From positions 124,001 to 188,000 of the forward strand of contig JAIWNE010000059.1 in the NCBI GenBank assembly GCA_025331445.1: a DNA stretch of 64,000 bases. Direction: 5' to 3'. Position numbers and translations under genes: made by a program. A model generated the notes under the pieces. It saw nothing but the letters and a program-made list of their open reading frames with translations. It was not told the origin of the DNA and searched no databases. Below are positions 1 through 12,717 of the stretch, piece after piece (position 1 is the first letter of the stretch; every line of letters begins with the position of its first letter). Source of the DNA: Blakeslea trispora (taxonomy: Eukaryota; Mucoromycota; Mucoromycetes; Mucorales; Choanephoraceae).

Positions 1-3000
1 TATCTGTTTCTGAGAACGAGAAATCAAAAGCATCCTGCGTCAAATTGTTAAAAATGAACAATCAAAAAGAAGTCGCAATCAAGAGCTTACATTGGATTCA
101 CTCGACATCTTTCGAGTCAACATTTCCATCATGGGTATAGGTTCTTCTGTTTGAGGCTTGATAAGTGTTTCAACTGTATCGCGAATAAATATCCACTGAT
201 AGATCTGGAAGGCATCTAGTTCTAGTGTACATAACAGATCTAAATATTTACAACCAGCTAATGCAATCTGTGCTTCTTCTAGGCGATCTTGGAAGTCATG
301 ATTCAAGAACGAATGGTAGAGTCGCATCTATTCAGATACATGATTATCAGAAAAGCATGTATATGTGATCTGATTCCTTTCTTACCAGTTCTGTCACCAA
401 CACAGGCCAGAAATTACTCAAATGCTTTTGTGAGAAACGCACGAGAATGACACGGAGACAAAGATAAATCTCCGTATGTACCATTTCGCTATGCTCAAGC
501 TTCAATAACTCGACAATCTTTTCTTGGATCATAGGTAACTGAGGTACATATTGATCCATGGTACCTGAAAACAGGACAAATGATAGCCGTCTCAGATTTA
601 ATGACCGATTCAATGTTTCTAAATCCCTATTCGAGAAAAAGGCTGTAGAAGGTGTTGTGGTGATGCGCGCCATCAGTTCGGTCATTCGTTCCTTTTCGAT
701 AGAGAACGCCGTATGAATAATTGTCATCCACTTTTTTGCAGACACACTGTTCATATAAAAAAAGCGAGGATCAATAAAGACTTCCCATACTTCTTTGCGC
801 CATGTCTTGTATGTGAATGGCATGCATGCCATTTCACAGAGCTGATCAAGTATAATAGGACTCTTCACCTTTGATTTCAACAGTGGCCCAATCACATAAT
901 ACACAAGATTGTTCAAGAGCGAATTGATTTTGTCATTATCGCCTACAAGTAATCGAAGGCGAGGAATGACTTGGTTGGCGAGGTACTGGTTTACTTGGCT
1001 AATCATCACATCTTCTCTTAGTTTCCAGCTGGCTTTCTTTTCCATGTCCAATACGTTGCTGATGGACACATTGCGCGTGGTGCTATCAACAGAGTGAATG
1101 ATGCTGCTGTTGTTGTGACTTGAAATGCTGTTGGCATTGGATGCAACATGACTCTCATTGGATTCAACAGTGTGTGTAGAAGAAGTGTCATCGAGAATAG
1201 ATGGATCGTCATACAGGGTAGCAGATCTACCACGAATCCATAGACTCTGGTCAAATGATTTGCCAGCAATCAAGATACAATAATCGACGCAACGCTGATA
1301 CAGTTCTTGTGCATCCTTTCGTATACGCTTCTTATGATCAAAATCATTTGCCTTTGTCAATTCCTCGAGCGATACTGTCAGGAACCTCATTAGGCCAGGT
1401 AGGAATAGCTTGAATGTACTTGCTTGAGACAGATAGTCCTTTGAGAACGAATGAATCATAGGCCATAGCAAGACAATAGATTCTGGATTCTTTATGTAGC
1501 CACAATAGATTTCAGCAAACCTCAAAGTAGAAGTATCCGAGCTATTTATAAAAAAGAGACAGGGGTTAAAAGAAAGAAAGGAGGTACTCTTGCAGCTTTG
1601 TTTGTATACTTACAGTTTACCTTGACGAATAATCTTGCGACGACGTTGTTGATAAGCACCAGGTGTTCTCTGTCGAATACTGTCCAATAAGGTAGTAATA
1701 ATATGTTGAGGGGTACTCGTTGGTGTGCAGCTCAGGACATCTAATGTAGTCATATGATATTCTTGCGTCTGATCCAATTCCAATGCAGTAGGGTTTTCTA
1801 TATAGAAGATTTCAATCAAGCCCTCAACAAAATCGGCAATAGAGTATTTAAATAACTTTTCAAAGATGACCTCTAAGCGCCCTTTGGCCTGATCTGCAGC
1901 ATAAGAGAAGCTATGCAGTATGGCTTCCACCTTGGCTTCACCCAATGCTTGAACGGTAGCTTCATTCCATTGAGGTCTTCTAAAGACATGCCAAGTGTTG
2001 ACAAGAATTTCAAGTACAATAGGTAAATGATACACAATAACATCTCTTGGTTTGTAGTGAGCATAGGCTTCAGGATCATGCATCACTTGTGCAAAGCCAG
2101 TCAAGACAGATTGTTCAGGAATACGCGGTATAGGCAGATCGCCCGTACTTTTGAGCCAATCATCATTGATGATGCGCTCTGTTAAGCAAAACATCAATAT
2201 CTTTTCTAGTCCTGTCAAAAGCACCGCAATGTCCTTTTCATTGAACGCACACGAATTTGGCTTTTCGTGAATGGCTGTCTCGATAGTATCGCAACGTAAA
2301 CTTATCTGGTGACAGATACACATCAATGTAGGTACCAGCATGCATTTGAACCCATATTTGATATAGGGCAAAGTGGCCAAGATAAAATCAATCCAAGCAG
2401 AAAGCAATGCTCGATTACTTGAGAGTGTGAGTGCGTCTGTTACACATTTGACAAAGAGTTCAGATTGGTTCTGCATAAGTGTCACAGCTTCTCCATGATT
2501 GATCATCGTGGCTGTATTTGAATGAGTACTGTCGGAAGAGGCTCTTCTTTGATGTTGAGCAATCTCTTTGGTACCCTGTTGCGTACTGGCACTTGTGATA
2601 GCTAGCGAGGCATGTAACAGATGAAGCAATTTTGGTTGTAGCTCTAAATGACCAGAAGTGATGCAAAATAACAACTTGTGAAAAACATGAGTCTGGATTT
2701 GCTGCACGAGTGTCATATTGACAAAGTCAAGTCTAGATATAATTAGATAGAGTAGGTCAGCTGCTCGAAGCTGAATTACTCGGACAGGTTTCTCTAAAGC
2801 ACCTATCATATTTGCATTCGGCTCAGTTTCTAAAAACCTATTTTAAGCAGTGAGTGAGAGGGGGGTCAAGGGATTCTCTTGACACATGTCACTTTACTTT
2901 AAAGAAATCAACACTAGTAAGTCCAAGAATGAAACCGGTTTAGTGGTATCTATATCCAGTATTTGCTGTGCTGATGTACCGACAGAACCTTCCATATCAA

Positions 3001-6000
3001 CAATATGATTTTTGCACGCTTTCAAAACCTTGGAACCACCAAAATTGACAAGTGTAATTAATGCAGTCAGTGTATAATCTATAATTTCAGTATCAAATGG
3101 GCGTGTATAGATCGAATAGACTATTTCCGTCATCTTTTCAGAAGAGGGCTTCTTCTTGAGCAACTGGTTTTTCCAATCCACATCCAATCTAGCTGTTCTA
3201 TACAGAATGTGTTTGTCCAACATGGCTGTCAAGAATGGCCTTAACAAGCGTACATAGTTCTTCAAGTAAGTTTTTACCCAAAACTCGCCTGAACTTCTAT
3301 CTAGAGCACAAGCACCCTCGCGCAACAGGTCCAAAATGAGAAAGATGGGTCTGGTAAAGACTGTGCTGGCTTCAGGTATGTTCTCAGAGAGTTCCCAGAC
3401 AATACCAAATCGATTGAGGTGTACATGTGGATCGTGATCACTTCCTTTCTGAATAAGGTAGTTGGAGATGATAGTTTCAATCTGGTATGGCTGTGATACA
3501 TCCGTCAATAACCAGAGTAATTCCACTGTACGCATATGGAGTAGCTCCAAAGATGGGGTCAGAAAACTCCATAGCTTGTCCATAATGGCCTTGATATGTT
3601 TCGTCTGCTGCAATATGGAAGGCTTTATGAGTCGCTTGGTTCGTGCCAAGTAGGTCATGGTAGTCATACCAGCATCCAGGATGCCAAACAGATCTGTCTC
3701 TTGACAGCATTTCAAAAGTGAATCTGTTAATGCATCACTATGACTCAGCTCGAACTGATCGTCTGCATATTTTGCAACTGATGTGATTGCAGAACATATG
3801 CCCAAGTAGACACGTTCAAGTTCATGCTCGATATCCTTAAGGCGAGTTCCTTCTGCTCCCACATCAATACCTGTTCGCAAATCCTGAGGCAATACGATGT
3901 AGCTATTGACAAATTCGACCAGGAAGCTTGTCAGATTTTCAGTGATTTCCTTTACAAACACTTGTCCATAGAGTGAATCATATCCAGAACGAGGTTGAAA
4001 TGGCATAAGCCGCGGTTCGGATGCTTTCTTTGTGTTTGACAAATCACCTGTCTCCTCGCTCTCTTCCTTTTCTTTTTCTGATGTCTCAGCATCATACAGT
4101 GGCGAACTGTCTATACGATAGAATTCACGCACATAATCCAATATGTTCATGTTGGCATCGAATCGTTTCCTTTCGCTTTTCTCTGTATGCATGGTTGTCT
4201 TTTCTGTGTAAACAGATTCTGGTAATCGAGCAAGTAGTAACAAAACAAGCACAATTGCCTGATTAACTATAGGTAGGTTTTTGACAAAGGCAGGATCGTG
4301 CAGCGAATCTTTCAGATGGCGTGTGAGTGCAGCCAAGATGAATGGAAAATGGATCTGTCGAATTTCATCATCCGCTAATTTGAATGAATCCAGTATGAAT
4401 TCTATCAATAACAAACCCTCAAGGTGTTGTGGTGTAGACTTGTGTGCATTCAAAAAAGCGTTATCCATCGTCTCAAATAGCTTGAAGCAAATCAGATAAG
4501 GCTCAACCATGTCCATCCACATATTCGCTGTTTTTAACAGTTCAGCTTGATCCTGCTGCTGACTTTTGATGCTGATGATAGCATCCATAAACACATGATG
4601 AACAATAGGTTGACCTAGTTCCCATTTATCCATCAAAGAAATCAAGATCTTATAAGGGCGTTGCTGCTGCTCCACATCCCCCTTTTGACTATGCGTATTT
4701 TGTTGAAGCATGCCACGGACGGCGTGTATGGCTGCTTTTTCTGCATATTGGCTGAAATAAGCAATTTGGGATTGTGTCTTTCCATCACTGCCTAAAAGCC
4801 ATGCATAGAGACGACGATTGAGCGACATATCCTTTCGTAACACAATGCCTAATGCTGCTCTCATCAAAATCACCAAGTCTTCATATGGAATCATACAGTG
4901 CTTGAGTACAAAATTCTGGACCAATAATTCAAGTAATCCTCTCTGGACAAGTAGTTGATGATCATGAAGTGTAGCAGCAAAGGCTCTGATCATCAGGCTC
5001 AAATTCTCTTTACCGCCCAACACAATAGCGATTGCTATGCACTCAAAACAATGATCAGCTTTACCAAAAAAAAAAAGAGCGTCCAGACATGCATATGTGC
5101 TTTCCCTTACCTTCTCTATCCAGAATCTTGGGTAGTTTCCTCAAGAGGTAATTTAAAGCAGGAGGCCGAAGATTTGGATTGCTTATCATTACCAGCCACA
5201 TACAAGAATAGAAAAACGGTAATTCTACAGTTTCCGACAATTTTTCGATCAAAATAACAACCTGTGTAATTCTAAATAGCTTGTCTAGAAAAGCAAACAA
5301 AGACAAATCCTTACCTTGTCAAAAAACTCACTTCCTTCTTCTTCTAATGCTGGCAGTAAAGCAATAATAAATCCTCGCATAGCGGGTCGAAGCTTACTAT
5401 GTAATGGAAAATAGTATGTTTCAAATATATTTAACAATTGAGGCTGTAAAATTAGGCGAGATTAGCAAAGCCAGGCTACAAGGATGACACAACAATAGTA
5501 CCTTGACATGTGTGGCTGCATACTGTACAAAGGGAAACAACCCTGTTGACCACAAGGCCAAGTCAATTGCTAATTGATCTGGCTAAAATGAAATATGTTT
5601 AATGATAAAAGAATGATCATCACAGGGGGGGGGGATACGTACTCCTATTGTTTTCAAGATAAAAGCATAGACATCAAGCGTCTTTTGATGAACGCCAGCA
5701 GGGAAACCTGGATTTAGGCATTGAGCTAATCTCTTGGCAACAAGCTGTTTACGCGGTATAATTGAAAATTGAGGATAAGCTTGAAATGACTAAATCGATG
5801 AAGCAAAGAAAAAAAAAGACTTAGAATATGGGCTATTTGACAGACTCCATATCATCTCACTTTGAGTAATCGACCGAGAAAAGATATGATATCAGCCCAT
5901 TCATTGACTGCATCAAAAGACTGAAGATTTTTTTCGACCAGTTGAACATATTTCTTGAACCTTGGGTCATTTTGGTGTGCTAAAGTTTACTTTCTTCTAT

Positions 6001-6246
6001 CAGCTGTCTTAAAGCAGTCATTCAGTCGAATGTACTCACCTTGTTCAATAAAAAGCTGATCTACAAAAAAAGAACGTGTATGTTAGCCTAACAAGAACAA
6101 CCTATGCTAATGGAATTACTTGTAGCCATCTCAGGAGATGAGTCCATATTGTCACTGGTATCAGGGTTGGTGTCGCTTGTGTTGATATTTGATATTTTCT
6201 TCAATATTTTGTGTGGTATTGAGAGAAGGTTTTCATTATCAGCCAT
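1..6246 (-). CDS. DOP1: DOP1 (Dopey) family protein, 3' end beyond window
   Basis: Large leucine-rich helical-repeat protein of the Dopey family, which with MON2 and a Neo1/ATP9A-type flippase works in Golgi-endosome traffic. The start is the ATG at 6246, opening MADNENLLSIPHK. A 21-bp exon near 6040-6060 follows, then the Dopey N-terminal signature DPRFKKYVQLVEKNLQ...EWADIISFLGRLLK (about 5870-5990) and the conserved stretch KPVAKRL-like/LNPGFPAG (about 5700-5760). Long exons at 2894-5023, 1610-2809 and about 390-1525 carry the body. The exon ending at 90-91 has a GTAAGC donor, and the next acceptor lies near position 30, so the coding region continues left of the window. The family usually exceeds 1600 residues, which agrees with the length seen. 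Introns are about 60 bp. Family identity is secure; small N-terminal exon borders are approximate. Confidence 0.9.
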
Positions 6247-7044
6247 TCCTCAGTGCAAAAAAAAAATAAGAGAAAAATATAATAAAACAAAAGATAATCT
6301 TGTATTATTGTTCCTTAAATGCGCACACAGAGAAGACAGAACAAGAAAATGCAAATACATGCTCCGTCTGAAATGAAGTTTTCAGTCATGCTGCCTTTAT
6401 TTGCTGTCAGTCAAAAAGTTGTCACGGACTACAAGAATACCTTATTAAGGATGATGTTAGTTTCACCATTCTTGTTAAGCAGAACAATGTAAATTAACAC
6501 TATTTTTAACATTGACACTTCTAAACAAGCACATGGTACTACAATAGTCGCTTTACTTAAGAATGTTCATATCCTTGAGAAATGCTACTCTTGTATTCTG
6601 TACTCTTAAATCGGATGGTGTTTTACCTCTTGAAGCGATATAAGTCAAAGAATTGCTACTCTTGTATTATGTACTCTTATATCAAACAACGCTTAAATCG
6701 AGCGATTATTATAACTAGTGCTGAGTGCATTCGGTTTCAAAAACACTATACTTGGCTCATTTATCTCTTCTATGATCTAATTCACGCCTAAACTCTCCTT
6801 TCGTTAGATTGATTGTCTTCCAAGCACATGATATGAACATCTATGTGAAGCACACATGCCACAAGACAAACAGAGTCAATCCGTATTTAAAGCATATCGT
6901 ATTGCTATAGCCTCTTTGGTAGACAGTAATAAGCTTTGACTCTATTATACCAATTTTTTTTCTCTCTTTATTTTGTCTTGATTTTACTAGTGTACAATTT
7001 ACAGCTGTATATATAACTTATTTTAGTGCAAATGATGCCATTGC
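6247..7044. other. intergenic: DOP1 upstream and NOB1 3' flank
   Basis: No gene recognised. It holds the DOP1 5' flank, an AT-rich tract, an imperfect 30-bp direct repeat (listed separately) and T-rich sequence ahead of the NOB1 stop. Short ORFs here show no family resemblance. Confidence 0.6.
6583..6683 (+). repeat. imperfect direct repeat, two 30-bp units
   Basis: Units at 6583-6612 and 6654-6683 share 28 of 30 bases (core TGCTACTCTTGTATT then TGTACTCTTA). The spacing is 71 bp from start to start. Function is unknown. It lies 340-440 bp upstream of the DOP1 start, so a regulatory role is possible but not shown. Confidence 0.6.
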
Positions 7045-8558
7045 TTAGAAAATAGGTGATTTCTTCTTCTTGCCGATTCTCTTCTTGGAGGCATTGGGGT
7101 TTTTACGGCCATAGCCAATAACATCTGTACCAAACATATTGTTGGTAATTTCTCTGGTATCTGTCTTACCATACAAAGGAATGAAGTCAGGATCAAACAT
7201 GTCAACAACAGCCTTCTTTTGTTTTCGTTGTGTAGCCTTGATATATTCCTTCTGATCTTCTCTCAGAACAATGTTGTTGACCTTACGACCACCCTTTGGA
7301 GGAGGAATATCGTATTTGGTACCACGTAGTCTGTATTGGAAGTTTCTCTTCAAATGGTATGAGATTTCACCTTTACTGTTGGTACTACAAGTAACTCGTT
7401 GAAGGGTGGCATTACCACACTTGGGACAAAACTTCTTTTCTAAATCATTTGTCACCCTAAAATGAATCGGGCATCATTAGTAAAGATCGAATTAACTGAG
7501 CAAAAGCAGCTTACGTAAAACAAGCATGACATCTCATCACTGAGTTTCTGATCTTCTTGACACGATAACCACCAGCAGATACCAAATTCAAGTTCATTTG
7601 CAACAAGACGTTTTGCATGGCAAAATCGGCAGTCATACAACCAACAGCCATTACTGCTTTGTTGCGGAGCTCGTCGGCTGTAACACCGATTTCAGCTGCC
7701 TTGTATTCATCTACATTATCCGGTGTGATCCAGTCTCCTCCTTCTTCATCCGATGAATCTTCTTCCTCTTCTTCAACTAAAGGAGCAGTTGGGGTAGGCT
7801 GGATGTCTAATGCTTCGACAGATTCGGCAACTTTCTCAACATCATCCTTATGTTCTTCTTCAGTATTGACATTCTGGGATGTTTCTTGTTTATCAGATGA
7901 TGGAGCTGTGTTTTTCTTGGGTACAAACTTTTTAGCTGACTTCTTGGTGTTGGTAGCAATCTCCCAACCATCTTCATCTACTTGTTTTTCTACAACAGGC
8001 TTTTTGTAGGGTGCTGGTGGAGGTGCACTAGGAAGTGATCCAGAAGGTCTTGTCTAATTCATTTTTGTTAACAAAATGACTTTGTTCCCTTTGCATAAAT
8101 TACTCACGGTCAAGGGCTCCTTACGTATGTTGCTGTCTCCATTTTCCTTCATTTCAAGCGTATGAGCAAGTGCGAGTACTCTTAAATCAGGCTGAGAAAG
8201 AACACCATAATCACCCGTCTTTTTGGAGAATTCGGTAACTAGTGCAAAAAAGAACATTAAATACTTCATCGTACTTTCTATGCTTGCTCAGCATACCAAA
8301 TTTGACAGATTCTTCAGAAGGATTGATAACTTTGAGCTCGAAAGGTAAACGAGACAGGAATTCTCTAGAATGAGCACTGCGAAGTTCGTAAAGAACCTCT
8401 GGACAGGTGTAGAACTCTTCAGCCATATCTCTCAAAGACATGCCATTAATAATAGCATTGGTATCAATGACAAGACACTTTAGCTTTGAAGGGGTTGACT
8501 TTGGGGAGCTTGTTGATGACTCTTCAGGCTTTGGTGGATTAGTGACAGGATCAGACAT
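7045..8558 (-). CDS. NOB1: NOB1, 20S pre-rRNA D-site endonuclease
   Basis: Endonuclease that makes the final 3' cut of 18S rRNA in cytoplasmic pre-40S particles. An N-terminal PIN domain follows a short Ser/Pro leader: CLVIDTNAIINGMSLRD holds the first catalytic Asp, and an Asp/Glu-containing segment follows (YTCPEVLYELRS). Exon 2 (about 8105-8240) continues it with GVLSQPDLRVLALAHTLE. The middle is an acidic, low-complexity linker. The C-terminal half has the family stretch GCMTADFAMQNVLLQMNL, then a zinc ribbon (RCHACF... FCPKCGNATLQRV, split by an intron at about 7456-7514) and the NOB1 C-terminal Lys-rich tail. The ATG at 8558 precedes the PIN domain by about 28 residues. RAD1 diverges 170 bp away. 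Confidence 0.95.
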
Positions 8559-8727
8559 GGTAAGAGATCTCGAAATAAGAGAAAAAAAAAGTCAGTTTCC
8601 AAAAAAAAAAAAAATGCCACAATGACAGGTTCACCAGCTTATCCAAGTCACAATAACACAGTCCCAAGTAATGGATTATTTGTACAGACAGCATGAAATG
8701 GGAAAAATACATATTTTTGACTTTATT
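8559..8727. promoter_or_regulatory. bidirectional promoter region NOB1/RAD1
   Basis: Only 169 bp separate two divergent start codons, so the region must hold both 5' UTRs and promoters. It contains A-rich runs (8580-8615); no clear TATA box is seen. Confidence 0.55.
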
Positions 8728-9941
8728 ATGGATTATACAATAGATAATTCAGTACAGTTTTATGGTGTTATAAAGAATGCTAGGCATATTGTAAGGCTGG
8801 TGAAAGCTATCAATATCAAAAATGTAATTTTGTCAGGTGTTTTGAGCGAAAACTTGCCTTTTTTTTGGATACTGATGTTTAAATTTACGGTAGACAGTTG
8901 TATGCTTTATCCATGGAGAAGGCATAATGTTATCTGTAGAAGATTCGCGATCTGCCAAGGTTTTAGCTTATCTGAGACTTCATCTGTTTCATGAATTTAA
9001 ATTAAATGGGACTGACATAGCCCCTTTCGCTCTACCTATTGACTCCTTTACTAACTGTCTTCAAGCAACTGTTCCGCAGCGCTCAGACAGTGAATTTGCT
9101 GTCAAAGCAAATGACGATTACTGCGAAATCAAGTATGATGGTACAGGGTCATATTTAACGTTAAGGTAAATATAGGTTTCCTCTGTTCCATACAATAAAA
9201 CGCTTACGCTCTATGTAGACGACATATCAACAGTAGAGCCAGTCAGCCGCAAACTATTTTATGCAACCTAACACCTTATGAGCCAGATGAAGAGAATCCA
9301 GAACTTCAAATAGGGGATTCTACAGAGGAAGTGCCACAAAAAATGATAATCAAAGTAAGTTTATCCTTTTGGAAAGGGAAAATGATTTAAACTTGCAATA
9401 TTTAGTCCTTTTGGTTCAGCGAATTGATGAATGACTTGGACAATCGATATAACAAAATCACTTTATCCATGTCACCACACGACACGGCATTTCATGTAAC
9501 GGCAGAAGGATCTGACTTGTTGGCAGAAGCAGATTGTCCTGAAGATTCAGAGCCGTTTATAAGCTTTACTTGTACCAAACATGTATCATTTAGGTCTGTG
9601 TAACATCAATGCTGATAATCTTTTTTTTTGTTTGAAACAGAGTAATTGAGTTTATATTGTTGATTTATAGTTATCTATATTCCCACATTGTGCAGTGTAA
9701 AAAAGCATTGGATATGTCCTATCAAGTATCGATTGAGATGTTTGACTCTGGTGCACTCATCTTCTATGTAAGGCAGAGTATAACTCATGGCCAAATAAGT
9801 GTTGACTAATGTACCTGTTCACCTTTCACCATAGTTTGAAATAGAAGCCCCCTTCAGTCAAAAAGACACGATCCAGTTTAATGTAAGTTTTAGTGTAGTT
9901 GATTTCCTCTAATTGTTTATCACTGACAGCTCCTTTCATAA
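8728..9941 (+). CDS. RAD1: RAD1/Rec1-type subunit of the 9-1-1 checkpoint clamp
   Basis: PCNA-like subunit of the Rad9-Rad1-Hus1 clamp loaded at DNA damage to activate ATR/Mec1 signalling. The chosen ATG (8728) gives MDYTIDNSVQFYGVIKNARH, aligning with the Rad1 N-terminal strand. An intron from about 8839 to 8897 joins KAINIKN... to ...GEGIMLSVEDSRSAK, the counterpart of the Rad1 GIKVTVEDAK strand. Later exons give LRLHLFHEF, SFWFSELMNDLDNRYNKI, MSPHDTAFHVTAEG and SHIVQCKKALDMSYQVSIEMFD, all typical of the family. The final exon is tiny, ending at TAA 9939-9941 after an acceptor at 9929. About six short introns. An upstream in-frame ATG at 8671 exists, but the family alignment favours 8728. 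The last exon is the least certain part. Confidence 0.88.
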
Positions 9942-10040
9942 GTTTCTTCCATCAATAAACTTTGCCTAAAAAGTAAATTACGCTGAGATTAAATTGAATC
10001 ATCGTTCTAGTAAATCGGCCTTTCATCGCAAGCATAATAA

Positions 10041-11457
<1,417 letters not shown>

Positions 11458-11596
11458 AATCCTCTTTTTTTTCAAATTATTTTAGCACACATATTCCCGT
11501 ATTGTATTTATTTCGCAAGGTTTAATAATAAAAAGGCATTAGACATCAAATCATGTAATATATTTTCTTGTGATATTTTTTAGGAACAGGCTTAAG

Positions 11597-12160
11597 AAAA
11601 AAAATGGCTCATAAAAAACCAAAAGCAATGTTCAAAATTAAAGAAAAGAATCGTTTATTAAATAGTGAGCAAAGTGAACGAAAATATTAAATAGGCCTTC
11701 TGCTCAAACAGTCTTCAAATCTTGAAGAAGAAGAAGAATGACAAAATCCTCGAAGGTCGCTAATCAAAACCTTGTTGCAAGCATCTTGAGTTCTCACAGT
11801 CTTTGTCTCTTCTTCCAATAGCTTTTCTCTTTTAGGCTTGTTCTCGACCACTGACCAAAACTACTCAATAGGATCGAGTTTTGGAGAGTAGGGAGGAAGG
11901 TATACGCAACGATACTCGCGACTCTCAATGTACTTTTGAATGTCCTTATGTTTGTGGATTGGATCATTATCCATCACAATGTAATGGCCCTTAAACTCAG
12001 GGGGACTATCCATAACATCCATGCAACTGGCAACAAAATTGAAGTAGTGGCCAGTTACAGCACCGCCTTTAGTCTTTTCTATGAGATGATCAAGAGCCAT
12101 CAACAGTTTTTCTTATCTTGCTTGCAGCTTGAACTTTTAGACGTCTAACTCTAGCATTTA
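11597..12160. repeat. repeat X, copy A (transposon fragment)
   Basis: This block is almost identical to 29594-30159: by eye it differs by poly-A length at the left end and one G/A near the right end. Its left edge is an A-run and its right edge is the trinucleotide TTA at 12158-12160, where it joins repeat Y directly. It contains the 3' part of a broken transposase on the minus strand. I see no terminal inverted repeat at either end. Confidence 0.9.
11687..12160 (-). pseudogene. mariner/IS630-type DDE transposase remnant, copy A
   Basis: The minus-strand translation carries C-terminal DDE_3-type motifs: GHYFNFVASCMDVMD, then HYIVMDNDPIHKHKDIQ (second catalytic Asp), then VYLPPYSPKLDPIE (third acidic site), then FWSVVENKPKRE and a tail ending RRPI. 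It is broken twice. A frame change lies near 12100, between KIRKTVDG and ALDHLIEK. A TAG replaces the codon expected between DPIE and FWSV, near 11865. The N-terminal DNA-binding half and first catalytic Asp are absent because the repeat ends at 12160. It is not expected to be active. Copy B at 29686 shares both lesions. Confidence 0.88.
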
Positions 12161-12572
12161 CAATCACAGGAAACTGAGGTTTGATCGGGCCTTAAATAAA
12201 GCATATTCGCATGATGATGACAATCAATACAGTCAGACCTATTGTAATCGATTGTAAGTACACATCATGAACAATTAGACAAGCACTAACTTCGATTGTT
12301 CGATAAGGTAACAATATCCAGTCAATGACTCTTGAAAAGACAAAAGGCTCGTTATTTGTTGTAAGGCGCTCGATACGTTTAGCTTTTCCTACTGCCATCA
12401 ATGAATATTCCAGCAAGCTAATACCAATCCTGCATTTGATGTTGAATATTAGATGTATCATAGCCAATGACATTGAAGCCATTAAGCCTATGCAAAGAGC
12501 AGTACCCGCGTACTCGTTAGGTAAGAGAAAAACTTGTCATCTTTGTTTTATAAAGCAAGTTGACTATATTAC
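12161..12572 (+). repeat. repeat Y, copy A, carrying a conserved short ORF
   Basis: Starts with CAATCACAGGAAAC right at the end of repeat X. It matches the reverse complement of 30476-30864 at roughly 85-90% by eye. A reading frame from the ATG at 12325 (MTLEKTKGSLFVVRRSIR... then SSKLIPILHLMLNIR... then KPMQRAVPAYSLGKRK) is kept in the other copy with conservative replacements and an in-frame 9-bp length difference. I do not recognise the protein. The right border is approximate. Confidence 0.75.
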
Positions 12573-12617
12573 TGGCTGATATTGGTTGTTTGCTTATTCT
12601 TTATGTAGACTTGTCTA

Positions 12618-12717
12618 CAGTAATTGCTTTATTTAAGGATGGCCAAAATTTTTGAAAATCTTACCCTTAAATAGAGAATACCCATATATAGAACACTTCT
12701 AAATAGACAGATTACTG
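12618..12717. mobile_element. 100-bp MITE-like element with TA target duplication
   Basis: Begins CAGTAAT and ends ATTACTG (perfect 7-bp inverted termini, 9 bp including the flanking TA on each side). Inside, TTTATTTAAGG and CCTTAAATAG form a second imperfect inverted pair. TA at 12616-12617 and 12718-12719 is the target duplication expected of Tc1/mariner elements. It has no coding capacity. The sequence TGCTTTATTTAAGG also occurs in repeat Y, hinting at a related family. Confidence 0.6.
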
